This document shows, in pieces, positions 40,685 through 52,823 of a stretch of DNA of 64,000 nucleotides. Within the stretch, counting starts at the first letter, position 1. The number at the start of each line of letters is the position of its first letter. The position numbers were made by a program, and so were the translations under genes. The DNA comes from Linnemannia schmuckeri (lineage: Eukaryota; Mortierellomycota; Mortierellomycetes; Mortierellales; Mortierellaceae): contig JANATG010000013.1 in assembly GCA_029449235.1 (NCBI GenBank), positions 1,116,001-1,180,000 on the forward strand, given 5' to 3'. The notes beneath the pieces are model-generated. The model did no database searches. It saw nothing but the letters and a program-made list of their open reading frames with translations, and was not told the origin of the DNA.

Positions 40685-43600
40685 CTAAGGCCCAGCCTTC
40701 AAAAGCGTCAAGATATGTCCCTGCAATTCGCCCAACTGGGTCGCAAACAACTGCTGCTGCTCCTTCAATTGCGTTTGTTGAGCCACATTCTGTTCCTGTT
40801 GCTTGGCCAACTGTTGGAGGAGCAACAGCATCTGGCCTTGGGATTCCTGTAGCTGGTTCTTGAGTTGCGCCACTTCGGACACTGCTCCTGCTCCTCCCAA
40901 AGACACTGTTGGTTGAGATACGGACGACGATACTCCTACCGCTGCTGTTGCGGACGAACCCGATACATGCTGATGATGTTGGTGCTGCTGCTGCTGCTGG
41001 ACCACCTCCTTCGTGTCCTCCCCCACAACAGCTATCGGGGAATGCGAATGCGAATGCATATGCATCGAGTCATCCCCAGCCCCAACTCCGAGGATCGCCT
41101 GCGAAGAAGGAGAAGTCTCCTTGATGGTCACAATCGAGTTTTGCTCATCCAGACTCTCGGATACCTTGTTGTAATCCCGGACCTGTTGTGGTGTTGCAGA
41201 GTAGTAGATTTCTCGTGGGAACCAGTTGTGGCTGTCTCTAAAGCCTATTTCATTTTTTTGTGAACAATCGTGGTTAGATGTTAGAATGAGAAAAAAAAAG
41301 TGAAGTCATAGTGGAGGGGATGTAGGTGAAGTAAAAGAAAAGGCGAAATTGTACCTGGGATGTGGTAGGACATGTTTTCGGCACTTTCGACATAACGAAG
41401 TCGGTTTTCGATCCACGTCAGACGCCACGTCTCGTCCCCATCACTGAATGCCAAACTGATCAGCGCTATTTGTTGGATATGCAAGGAATAAAAAAAGCAG
41501 AAATTATTAGAGTCAGCGTATTTTTCTCGCTACAACCGCGGTACCAAACATATATAAACACAAAAGCAAAGAAATCAACTTACAGATGAGAACATTGAGC
41601 ATGAGGATAACAGTGAAAAAGAAGAACACAATCATCATCAGATGGAATGCAACCCAATCCGTATTAAACAATGGGCTGATCGGATCATAGATCCCGCCCA
41701 TAAAGAAGTACGTCGCCGACATGGCTCTCAAAAAGTTCGATGGGAAGTCAATCTGCCCACAGGCATCACCGGTGCAGGATGGAGAAGAAGTAGCGGGAGA
41801 TCGAAGGAGGTGGAGGATGGCGATGGTAAAAGCAAGAATACCGCCTGCAAAAATGAAGAAGAAGACCTTGATCTTTTCAAAGATTTGGATAATGATTGTC
41901 ACAAAGTGGCAGACACTTTTGTTCACTCTCAGTTCGAACAACTAGAGGAAAGAAGGAAAATGGATAACAAAGAGCGAGTCAGTTTGAAGTTTTATAACTC
42001 CCCCCCCCCCCCCCCGAACGAATGACACGCGTCAGAGAGAAAATAGGGTTAGGCAGACTTACAAAGTGCAGGAAGACAAAGAGAACAGAGAAACTAAGCA
42101 AGGCAGGACTACCGCCAGGAGGTGTGTCACCCCAGATGATGCATAGCTGGTTGATGCTCCCTGCCAACGGCAGCCCAAACACTACCAGATCCACAAAGTT
42201 ATATATTGACCTATTTACAAAAAAAAAAAAAAAAAAAAAAAAAAAATTAAGTAACGTATAATATCACTGTCAAATTAAAAACGAGAGATTGATCAGCTAC
42301 GTACGAGAGATAACTCTTTTTGTCTCGGATCATTTGGATCAACTCGAGCCAAAGAAAGACCCCCGCGAGGGCCACAATCGCCACAAAGAGACCCGCCATC
42401 CTGTTGCCTTGATCACTGTAGACCTGCAGGAAGACTGTCACCAGGACCAGGATGTAGTACAAGCACTGGAAGATGAACCGCATCAGCCAGTACTTGTATC
42501 CAACCTTGTTCCTACACATTCAAATCAACAGGAAAGCAAAAGTATTAAAAACTAAAACTTGAAAACGAAAGTCAAGTCAACGAAAAAAAAGAGAACAGGC
42601 TTACCATTTGTACTCGACAATGGCGGCAATGGCGGGGTGGTCAAGCGCCTGGGAGGTATAAGGATGGACATCGATGGCAGGGGTGCTCCAAAGCTTGCGC
42701 TTATACCACATCATAAACACAATCGCTTTGATCCAGCCCATAACCCCACTCGGTCGAACGGCCTTGACCAGCGGTCTATGATCACTACTCGCTTCAGCGC
42801 TCTGGTCCTTGCGTAATGACCACAGCAGGTCATCCGAGGTGACATAGAGATCTGCCGTAAAGTTTTCGTTGATGGGATCTACAACTTGGTTCCGGGTCAT
42901 CTGGACTACGGGGTTCTTGCACTTGTACAAGGGGCGCGCGTTCTGGGTCCAGAATTTCCAACGGAACTCCAGGGGGTATGTTGTCTGATGGTGGTCGATG
43001 ATCAAGGACCGGCTCTTGACAGGGATGTAAGCAAGGCGACGAAGGGTCCTCTGCGCCAACTCTTGGTGTGGATGGCTGGGGTCACTCAGGAGAGGGAGAG
43101 AGCTCATGACAGGGACCAAGAAGTGGGCATCGTCTTCGGCGCGGGCCTGTCGGATACAATAGTCGATAAACGTCTCGACCATCGCGACCGCCTGGGGTTG
43201 GGTCTTGGCCTTTATAAGCATCATCTCAATCGGGTTCGATTGGCGGTCAAAGTTCTGTTTAGGAACCCAACGGCCATAAGGCGAATCGAGAAGGTCTGCG
43301 ACAAACAATTGGAGAATAACATGGTTCTCTACATCCCACCTCTCACAGATGTAAGGCAGGATACTCTTGTTGGAGTCCTCAGGGACCGGGTGAGTGTTGA
43401 GGTGCTTACCGACATATCGCAGGATCTCGCGTCGGAAGGTCTCGTCTCCTTGCTTGTACAGTTCCGCCAGGATGGGAATGCCACTCAAAAAGCCCTGCGC
43501 TGATTCAGGAGTAAAAGCCGCTCCAGCACGAGGAATCTCATTCAAGACCGAAGATCCATCCGCGTTGATACACATGTACAGCTCTTCCGAAAAGAGCTGT

Positions 43601-46600
43601 TGATGTGGACAGCAACGCCATGCTCCGTCTGGAGCATATGTCGCCACTAGCAGTTTGAGATTGTCCTCCAGTGTCGTCGGGAGACTCCAGAGTGTAAAAA
43701 GTTCACGGGAAATAATCACCAGACGCGTGCCGCAGTCCAAAAAGAACTTTTCCACATACGACCCTCTCCACGAAAGGCGCTCCAGCTCAGGCATCACTAG
43801 CTTCTCGACAGGCTCGCCGTTCTTGAAAGATGCACTGATGACCACAGAAGTGAGCCGAACCTCATTGGTCAGCTTCACCAACGTCTCGATGCAGGTCTCG
43901 ATCTTGAACCGGATCCCTGAAGGCGAAATGACTTCCTCATTGTCGTCTGACTGGATAGGGGATTGCTTGGCGCGGCACCGATCGTCGCACTCGGGTTTGG
44001 GGTTGGACCACGATTTTGCAATGCGGTCCTCAAGGTGGATGAAATCCAAGTTTGACTGGTGAGCTGTCAGCAAAGCCTGGCTTCCTCCAGTCAGTCCTGA
44101 ACGAGCGCTGGTCGCCGGCAAAGCAAGGTATTTTCCAGGAAGAGAAAAGGAGTCTACCAGAGCCATATCCTCGACTCGAACGATCAGTCCAAGCAGACCA
44201 CGACCCAAGTCCTCATTCCTGATTTCCACGCGAATCAGAAGGTGGGTATCGCCTCGAATGAACTGGATGTTGTTGGGAACCGTATACCGTTCCGGCAGCA
44301 AGAACTTGCCCCGCAGAGTGCCTGATCCGACCCAATGCGTTGAAATGACTCGCTCCTGATAGAGCGCCAAAACGGCGCCGTCGCTCGACAGACAAAAGGG
44401 TGTCTCCTCATGGAACCACAACTCCTTTGGATGCAACCGGTGTTTGAGACTGAACGAGATGACAGATCCATCCTCGACATCATAGACCGAGACGCCGTCA
44501 TCGTTTCGGATATCCCAGACAAAACTCCTTCCACGCAATGTGTCAATCAGACGCATGCAGGGTAGTTTCAAGTCCAACATGGTATCTTGGGGTCGGTCAA
44601 GGCGGACAGTATGAATGTGGCGCCATTTCGGGTAGACGCCATAGACATTGACCTCCTGTTCGTTGCACGTCACAAAGAGCTCGTCCTTGATATCCTGGTT
44701 CTCGAGTGCCGAGATATGGAACTTGCCATAACCGAAAAAGTTCTTGAGCCGACCATCGGTCGCAGACAGGTCAAGATGTTGTTCTGAAGATCGGAGAACG
44801 GTGGCCGTAAAAGGAGTAATATTGCCCTTCTCATCGATGGTCGAGTGTGGACCGCAGATGTGATCAAAGATGGCGAATGAGCTCTGTGTGTGTGAGTCCC
44901 AGGTGGTGCTGATCGTGGTGGCATCCAAAAGCGCGACCATGGAGGCATCCCATGACAGCGAGACGCCGACCTGACGGCCATTGTAGGTCACAGGAAGTTC
45001 AATTGCGCTGACTCGAGCACTGCAGCGCGGATTGAAGGGTGTAGAGACAGGATTGATGGGGTTGGTGTCCGGAAGGAGGACTGGCGGATCCTTAGAAGGG
45101 TGACTGGAAATGCTGTTCTTGTCAGCCTTTTCAGTCTCGTCGATACTGGTGCTACTGTGATGGTGGTGATGTTGGATGAAACTGTTGCTGTTGCCGGTAT
45201 GGAGCTCATGTGGGTTCCGAAGGTCCCAGATATCAAGAAAGACGTGCTCATCAACGGCAGCGACAGTGGCGACATGGGTTCCGTCTCCGGAGATAGCGTA
45301 TGTGACAATCTCCATCGTCGACGAAAGGTCCTCTGACAGCTCGTCGCTGTAGTTCACGTTGATCGACCACACATAAGGCTTATGTACCCTTAACGACGGA
45401 TCTATCGCCACGCGTGAACATGAAGCGCAATCGTTAGTTTTTTCTTTCTTTTCTTCAGAACGCTCAATCATTGACAAGATTAAAGTAGACAGAATCAACT
45501 TACCGTGGGCACTGAAACTGGTGCACTCAATGGGCTCCTTGACCAACTCCATGTAATGCAGCTCAAAGAATCCAGGATCGGTTAACGAATTGTTGTCGTT
45601 GTCATTGCCGTCATCGTTGTCGTGCTGGGTCGTACGAACCCCCAATTCCACAACAACAGAGTCAAAATCCTCCTTCTTAAACTGGTTGTGCAACTTCCAC
45701 CTTGCCAATCCCGTTCCCGTAACTAGAGCAAAAAGAGAGGTAAGCGTTAATGGGACCATTGCATACCTTTCCTGTTGTAAGAACGTGATATTGGGTGCTT
45801 TTTCACAGTTACTTACAAAGGTCCTTAACGTCTTGCTTGTTAAAGAACTACGGACGCAATAGGAGGGTGCAATCAGCTGTCAAAATTTTACTGCCTTTTC
45901 CCATCTCTCGTCTCGTTGAGTTACACAGTTCATCATCGACAAATTTGACTACTTACCTCGCTGGGGTTACTAAAGTCTTCACTGTGCTCATTCTTCTTGA
46001 AGATCCGGAACTCGATCGACTCGATCTGGTCAATGTTGGCATTCCCCGCAGAGATACCCAAAATTACACTGAACAGACTCGATCTCCTCCCACGCAGATC
46101 CAGCTCCCACTATCCATCCATTGTCCGGGATAAGAAATATAACAAGGGATAGGATTAGCGTGCTTAAAGTTGAACAAAGAGGCAAAAAAAAAAAAAAAAA
46201 AAGGCTGAAAAAAGAGCCTGATTTGATTCTTTTGAACTTACGCTGGTCACTCTCTTACGGATGCTGACCCTTACTGGCGGTTGAGGCCTGGAGCATAAAA
46301 AGAACAGAAAGCCGTTTGTGGTGTCAACAAAAAATGAAAAAAGTATCTTTCAATCAAATCAAAGCAAAAGAACAAAGATCGTTATACCAGATCGATCACC
46401 GTCAGTTCTTTTTTTACATTTATATGCTGTTCGTGTTCACAAAAAACTTACTGTACGGTGGTCCGATAGGTAGGCTTAGGCTCTGCTGCATTCTCCGTCG
46501 TCTCCATCGCTTCCTGCACCACCTCTTCACCACCTTCCACTGCTCCTTCACCTCCATTATTATTGTTATCGACGACATCAAGATCGTCCGCATCCTCATC

Positions 46601-46798
46601 CTCACTATCGCCTTCATTAATCGAGGGTGCGAGTAGTGACTCTGGATCAGGTGTGCTGGCGAGGTAGTCCTTGAAGTACCAGCGGCGAGACGATTCGCTG
46701 TAGTATTTTGTGTGTGAGAGGGGTAGGGGTAGGTAGCGGGTGTCGAGACTTGCGACGATTTCGTCCGTATCTGGAATTATTAGTGACACGTGCGACAT
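40685..46798 (-). CDS. Very large WD-like / ion-transport (TRP-like) channel protein
   Basis: Eleven exons (46798-46452, 46287-46242, 46109-45957, 45847-45817, 45722-45504, 45401-42605, 42511-42305, 42210-42063, 41941-41584, 41465-41355, 41244-40685) give 1,658 residues. The start is MSHVSLIIPDTDEI. The N-terminal 700 residues contain repeats like YAISGDGTHVATVAAVDEHV followed by LDIWDLRNP, typical of WD-like propellers. A helical linker precedes a membrane region with six hydrophobic segments: two in exon 7, two in exon 8, and segments 5 and 6 in exon 9 with a pore-like YFFMGGIYDPI between them. The last 190 residues hold a His/Gln-rich stretch and a leucine-heptad coiled coil (VAQLKNQLQESQGQMLLLLQ), as in tetrameric TRP-type channels. 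Ion selectivity cannot be predicted. Alternative: a family of lineage-specific sensors using the same fold. Confidence 0.85.
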
Positions 46799-48265
46799 CG
46801 TTGAGATGTTACTAATATTATTGAAAGTGCGGGAAGAGGAAAGATGGAGAAGAGATCTAGAGGAATGATAAAATGAAAAAGCTGTGAAAGTGCAGAAAAA
46901 AGAAGAAAGAAGAAAGAAGAAAGAAAAAGAGAGAAGCAAGGGGCCCAGTTATTAATAAGAGATAGGAAAAAATGACAAGAATGCAAAGGTTGGATGGAGG
47001 CCATGGAGGAAGAAAGGGGGTGGAGAATGAAATAAGTGTTCTCTTCCTCGGCTGTTATGGTGTGTGTGTATGTGTGTGGATTTCAATAGTCTCCGAGGAG
47101 ATTTAAGCATGAACAATACAAAGTAAAAAAATTGGACCCGAATCTAGAGAGAGATGACCAAGCTGTTTGTTATTTTGAATTTGACTTTTTTTTTATTTTG
47201 TTTGGATCATGTCGGGTAGTAGTGTAGTGTGCTGTAGTGTGGTGTGGGATGTGCGACAACCATGGCGGGACAAGGGAGTGGGAGAAAAATATACTGGAAG
47301 AAGAAGGTTGATGCGCTGTGCTAGGCTAAGCAGACCAAAGCAGGCATCGTCACCTCCTCTTCGTCTTTTTTTTTCGTTGGGTCTCATTCTCATCTCTTTT
47401 CCCAACATCCGTTCCCCTCGTCATGACCCATGGGGTGAAAAGAAGTAAGAGGAAAAAAGGGCAAGGGAGCAAGTATAACCACCACTTCGTTGCTCATTGT
47501 CCCCTCAATGCAATGCACATACATCTCTATACCCTCGTCTCTCTATCCATACCATACATGCATGCGTGTTAAAAGAAAAGCAAACCACAAAGAATCCGAG
47601 AAGAGCGACAGTTGCATGAGCCAAACAGGGGGGAAAAGGAAAGCAAGAAAAAAATGTCCCGAGGAAAGCAGGGAAGGAAAGGGACAGAGAGGAAGGGGAA
47701 GGGAGGGAAGGAATTGGTGCAATTGAACGCCATGGATGGTGAAAAATAAGGGAAGGAGGGAGACGGGGATTGCTTTCGTTTGTTGTTTTGTTTGTTTGTC
47801 ATTTACACGGCGTTAGTGCGGGTCTGTCGATCTAGACTACAAGGGACAAAGGGACTAATTTGGTCCCATTGAGGACATTGGGAGCGGAAAGAGGGTAAAG
47901 AAAAAAACCTTGTCGGCGAGTGAAAAGAGAAAAAAAGAGGGTCGGTTAGGGCAAGCTGCGACAACTGCATGCATGGGTCCCTGAAGAAACACTTGTGGAC
48001 GCGTTTTGCAATGTTGCATGGTACATGGCTGCGATATAAAGTGTAGTGTCAAAGAAAAAAATATGGAATTCATGCCTTTTATGTAAAGATGGTAAGGAGA
48101 ACGACTATCATCACCACAATGCATCCAACCTTGTACCCTAATGTTGCTATCCACCATTGGGTGTTTTTGTTTTTTCCAGGAGGAGGAAAAGGAAAGGATT
48201 CTCGACGATCTGTCCAGTCCACCATGTCCATCCATTGACATCGTCCTTGACCACATAAACGCATT
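46799..48265. other. Intergenic channel gene / F-box gene
   Basis: About 1.5 kb holding the channel gene promoter (purine-rich on the plus strand near 46860-46940) and the 3' flank of the F-box gene. Open frames here are Arg/Lys/Glu-rich low-complexity strings; no gene supported. Confidence 0.5.
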
Positions 48266-50675
48266 TCAGTAATTCCACATGCGCGGATAATAGTAGACCC
48301 AGGTGCTCTGTCGCATGCTGTTACGAGACTCAGGCAACTCAATCCAAGGCCGCTCTTTCTTCAACCACTCTACAGCCTCAATCGTCTCGTCTTTGACGTT
48401 CAACCCGATAATCCTGTTCAGCTTAGGCCAATTAGCCACCATCCACTGCACCTCCTCCAGACCGATCCGATGCGCCATCTGCTCGATGTTCAGCTCACGC
48501 AGTTCCTTGAGTTCAGACATCAGATCCAGTCCTGAATCGAGCGATAGAGGGAGGCAAGAGTACTGGAATTGGGGATTAAGAAACAACAGTGGGTACATAA
48601 GCAGGTTGCCATGCTTGTCCATGTGCGTTTCAGCGTCATACTCATCATCGTGTTCGTCTTCCTCTTCTTCGTCTTCCTCCTCACCATCGTTATTATCACC
48701 TTCGCCTTCAGTTTCTCCCTCACCCATCGCAACATCTTCCTCCTCTTCCTCTTCCTCCTCCTCCTCGTCGCTATTATCACCGGCATTTGGATCCTTCTTT
48801 GGCAGCCCAAGCTCCTCTCGACGTTCGTCAGGAGTTACCCTATAGTTCTCCAGATTCTCAAAGTCGCGTGTTTCATACCCCAACCACAACACCCGCAACT
48901 GCTTCAACCTCCCCAGCTGACGACAGATCTCTCTCTGAGTCCTCAAAGCCTGCTCCTTGATATCTCCTGTGAGCCCCTCAGTCCCATTCCTAGCGGGCAT
49001 CAAACGCGCTCTGTAATGCGTCCTTTCGCAATCCGGCCGAGGAACGTTGCTGATAACTGCCTTCAACGTCTGGAGTCCTATACAAGCCCATCCAACTTCG
49101 TCTCGTGTGTTGCTCATCGAACCCATCTCCAAAAGGTGTCTCGCGTCGATAAAATTATAGTTATACTCATAATCATCGGAGCCTCCCTTGCGATCTTCGA
49201 TTGTCGTTAAGGTCTCCAATCCTGGCGATGATATGAGGAGGGTAGCCAGGACTTGGCTCGGGCACGAGTAGCACTCGACAACGTCCAGGGACTTCAGGGT
49301 TGGGAAATGCGATCCTAACGCTGCAGACGACAGGGGACCCAAGGTGGTATTGCTGTACAGTTTTAGCACTCTCCATCCGCACTGTCGATACTCCTGCCTC
49401 TGTTCCTGCTGCCGTTGGAAGTCCTGGTGGTCGCCTTGAAATCTCACCATATCCATCGAGTCGGTTCTAGTGTCGATATCCTTCGTGGCTGGTCGTGTGC
49501 AATTCAAGAGCCACGCCAAAGTTGTATCCTGGAGTGTCACTTCCACTGAAAGAATGGTCAGCATCTTTAGTCTCGCCTCCACCAGGTAACCGATAATATG
49601 CCTCACAATCGCGTCTTGACGTGTGTCATGGCAAATTCCGACGGATAGTTCCTTCAGTTGGACACACCGACGCAAAAAAAACGCGCAAACTCTGCTGGAA
49701 GGTCTTGGATTGTGGATTGTCCTCTGACGGAGCAAAGAACCGCAGGTCGACCTTTTGGACGGCAAGCGGACCGGTCGGAGGAGACATATCAATGCCCGTA
49801 AGAGTGGTGGACTCGGTGAGATGAGCTGTGTTGTCGACAGGGTGTGAGGATGGCGTCGAAGAGGAGAATGCTCTTTGCCACATAACATCTCCCAATCTAC
49901 TTGACAGCACTAATGTCTCAACTGTCTTGGGCAATTGAAATAGGAACCTGGCAAGTAGCTCGACTTGGTATCGAAAGAGTTGTCTATAGGGCGTGTAAAA
50001 GGAATGAAGTGTGAGGTCCTTGAGGTTGGGGGTCAGTTGGGCCAAGGACGACAGCAGCGGCATGCAGGAGGAAGAAGGATCGACTAGTAGCCTGTCGCGC
50101 TTTAAGAACCATTCCAGCGCGAAGTTGAAGCCTTCGAATTCAAGGGTGAGGAGACGAGGGTTGTTCTTGAGCAACTGCAAGACCAATGACGGATCGTCGA
50201 GAGAGACATCCAGAGAGTATGCGAATACAGTTGTTGGTGATGTTGAAGGCTCCAAAAGGAGAGCAAGGGTTTCGGTTGTCTCCTCCCTTTGACTCTTCCG
50301 CCGTATCGACAGTTCGAACTTGCGGAGGTTCTGAACGCAGGGTATAGCGGTGTGAGTTACAGTGGCGTAGTTGTCCATTGGTGCCTTTGATGGGGTATGA
50401 AAAGGAGGAGGAAGTTCCTGTAGGAAGGGCTTGAGGTGTTTGTAGGACCCGATGTGGAGGGACATAATATGTCGGCCATAGCGGAGGACGGCTGCGGAGA
50501 ACTCCGGGGTGCCCAGTGCTCGTAATTGCTTCGGTGTTAGGGCACGGAAGTTGCGCCAGAGGAAAGGGATGAATATGTCGGTCCATGTTTTGGAGACGCG
50601 AAGGCAATGGAAGAAAGTACATTTTGTGAGGTGGGTTGCGATGATATCGATGATTTCTGGTGGGCAGGTTTCCAT
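48266..50675 (-). CDS. F-box/LRR-like protein, interrupted by a one-base frameshift in a homopolymer
   Basis: The start METCPPEIIDIIATHLTK (50675; an in-frame Met 12 codons upstream is leader-like) opens an F-box, continuing TFFHCLRVSKTWTDIFIPFLW, the substrate-receptor module that binds Skp1 in SCF ubiquitin ligases. Leucine-rich stretches follow (NLRKFELSI, NPRLLTLEFEGF, LKDLTLHSFY). The frame is lost at a run of eight A (plus strand, 49674-49681). With seven, the protein continues smoothly as RRCVQLKELSVGICHD in the frame ending at 48266, giving about 802 residues with further LRR-like segments and a Glu/Asp-rich insert (about 17 acidic residues near NSDEEEE). Read literally, the first frame ends 57 bases later at 49626. 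Base error or a recent mutation cannot be told apart here. Confidence 0.8.
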
Positions 50676-51060
50676 GATGAGGATGTAGAGATGGGAGGAA
50701 AGTGGAGGCAAGAGATGAGGAACGAGACTAGAGGAAGAAGGAAAGCAGAGGCGGCGTGTGTTTTAGTGTGTTGGTGGCAAACCCTAAAGTTGGCCAATCA
50801 AGATTGGGTGCCTGGCACCAATGGTGTCCTGTGTGTGAGGGCTCAGGCCCTGTCTGACGGACTGCCAGACTGAGTGTGACCACACCTCGCGCCACTGTAG
50901 TATACATACTCATAACCTTTTCATTCTCCTCCTCTCCACTTTTGCATTCACTCTTCAAGGCTCTGTTCATTCACATCAGTCGTCTTCACTTCTTCCTTCT
51001 TTCTCTTCTTTTCTTTCCACTCCTCTTTTACTACATTCAATATCATCATTAAGCAAACTC
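50676..51060. other. Shared promoter region of two divergent F-box genes
   Basis: 385 bases between the two start codons. The right part (about 50920-51040) is C/T-rich and leads to CAAACTC before the plus-strand ATG. No other feature seen. Confidence 0.5.
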
Positions 51061-52650
51061 ATGTCAACAACAAATCCACATCAACCGCAGCCAACAGAAG
51101 ACACGACAAATACGAATCCGCTCTTACTCCCGGAGATCCTTTGGCAGATCGGACCACACCTCGACCAGCAACATATTGCTCATTGTGTTCTCGTCTGCAA
51201 GACATGGAACACAACCCTCACCCCTTTCCTCTTCCAGCGGGTAGCCCTTCCCAAGCGGAAACTGCTCCCCAGCGGGAAATACGGCACACGGCCCATGATC
51301 ACAGCCATCCAGAGGAACGGCGTCCACATCCGCCACCTTGTCTGCTCGCCCGACAGCAACACCATCCTACGCCAGATCACACCCCAATGTACCGCTGTCG
51401 AGACACTTATCCTGGGCAAGATCACCCCCGAGGTCTTGCCTATCCTCCGACGCTGTCGCAACACCCTCACTCGCCTCGAGATGACCCCTAACCCTCACTC
51501 CAATTCAACAACCACACTCACCCAGACATATCAACGATCACTCTCTGTCCTTGGTTACAGTCAGGTCCTCCCGCGGTCTGAAACCACCGCTCTTCTTGAT
51601 GCTATCCTCGACCTGGCACATCTCGACCATCTGGTTCTTGACTACCTCGGACTTCGAGATCCAGCACAGGTTTTGTCGTTCTTTGACTATTGCAAGAGAC
51701 TGTCGACCCTCGAGCTTCACAACAATGCTGTTCTCGTACAGGCACCGCATGACATGGAATTCAGCTGTCTGCGATCGCTTTCACTGATCGACAGCTCAAT
51801 GCAGCTTGCGGATCAAATGATGCTCTTCCTACAATGCCCATCCCTGGATCATGTCACCTGGAGGAGAGACGGGGCGACGATTCCGATCCAAGCGTTGAGT
51901 CGAACTTGGAGTAGCGGACTACGACCACTCAAACTATTGGATATCGCTAATGTAAAAGTGCCCGATGAGGGTCTGGCAGAGGCGCTAACACATTTCCCAA
52001 GGCTTGAGCAATTTATTGCACGGGACACGCTCTTTGGACATCTTGCGAAACAGGCGATCGTTGACGCTATGCGATCTACACTGGAGGTGCTGGATCTGGT
52101 CGACTGCCCTGCAGCCACATCGGAGGTTGTAACAGAGATCATGTCGCTGTGCTGGTCCCTCAAGAGCGTCAGCGCCGACAGCTTGCGAGTCCTGGATGTT
52201 TTGGAGAACAAGTGGGTCTGTGGTGATTTGGAAGAACTGCGGGTCGTCTTTATTGGCCCTTCGATGATGTCCAAGGTTGCGACCCAACTGGCGATCTACA
52301 ACCGGATCGCGACATTGAAGCGACTGCGACTGTTGAGTTTGGGCAGGTATGGATCTACATCGAGATGGTCTGTCCGCTCGATCTTAGACCTGAGTCTCAA
52401 CCGTGGACTGGGCTTACTGGCGCCGTTGACGGAACTGCGAGAATTTGATTTCTGTCAGATGTATCATAACATTGGTATCGAGGAAGTCAAGTTTATGCTC
52501 AAGAGTTGGCCAAAACTAGAAGTGATGCATGGGATCTTGAGTGCGGACAAGGATCGCACAGCGTTTATGGAGAGTTATATGCAGCATGTTCGACCTGGCG
52601 TCCGTGTCAAGCACAACCTCAAATATCAACGTGCTTCTGGTCGCGATTGA
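51061..52650 (+). CDS. F-box/LRR-like protein
   Basis: 529 residues in one exon. Residues 22-65 form an F-box: LLLPEILWQIGPHLDQQHIA, then HCVLVCKTWNTTLTPFLFQRV, with the usual Leu-Pro start and the Cys-Lys-Thr-Trp core. The rest has irregular leucine-rich repeats (LDHLVLDYLGLRD, LSTLELHNNAVL, LRSLSLIDSSM, LKLLDIANVKVPDEGLAEAL), ending EFDFCQMYHNIGIEEVKFML, which resembles the C-terminal segment of the neighbouring minus-strand F-box protein (EVQWMVANWPKL against EVKFMLKSWPKL). The pair is therefore probably an inverted duplication. The expected role is substrate recognition in an SCF ubiquitin ligase; the target is unknown. F-box genes of this kind are numerous in this group of fungi. Confidence 0.9.
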   Translation: MSTTNPHQPQPTEDTTNTNPLLLPEILWQIGPHLDQQHIAHCVLVCKTWNTTLTPFLFQRVALPKRKLLPSGKYGTRPMITAIQRNGVHIRHLVCSPDSNTILRQITPQCTAVETLILGKITPEVLPILRRCRNTLTRLEMTPNPHSNSTTTLTQTYQRSLSVLGYSQVLPRSETTALLDAILDLAHLDHLVLDYLGLRDPAQVLSFFDYCKRLSTLELHNNAVLVQAPHDMEFSCLRSLSLIDSSMQLADQMMLFLQCPSLDHVTWRRDGATIPIQALSRTWSSGLRPLKLLDIANVKVPDEGLAEALTHFPRLEQFIARDTLFGHLAKQAIVDAMRSTLEVLDLVDCPAATSEVVTEIMSLCWSLKSVSADSLRVLDVLENKWVCGDLEELRVVFIGPSMMSKVATQLAIYNRIATLKRLRLLSLGRYGSTSRWSVRSILDLSLNRGLGLLAPLTELREFDFCQMYHNIGIEEVKFMLKSWPKLEVMHGILSADKDRTAFMESYMQHVRPGVRVKHNLKYQRASGRD

Positions 52651-52823
52651 ATTAAATGTTGGCCTTTGTGCCTGAGAGAATACCCTTAACTAAAGCTCAA
52701 AACAGCAGTCACTGTTGCTTTTTTCCTTTTTTTTTTTTTGCCTTCGAAGTTGGCATATGGAGTGCAAAGGTTCCTCTCTTTTCATACCTCTTACTCATCA
52801 ACAACCAAACAAGTCGCCCCGCC

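Noticed and set aside
48303..48845. 180-codon plus-strand Ser-rich frame
   Set aside because: Antisense of the Glu/Asp-rich stretch of the F-box gene.
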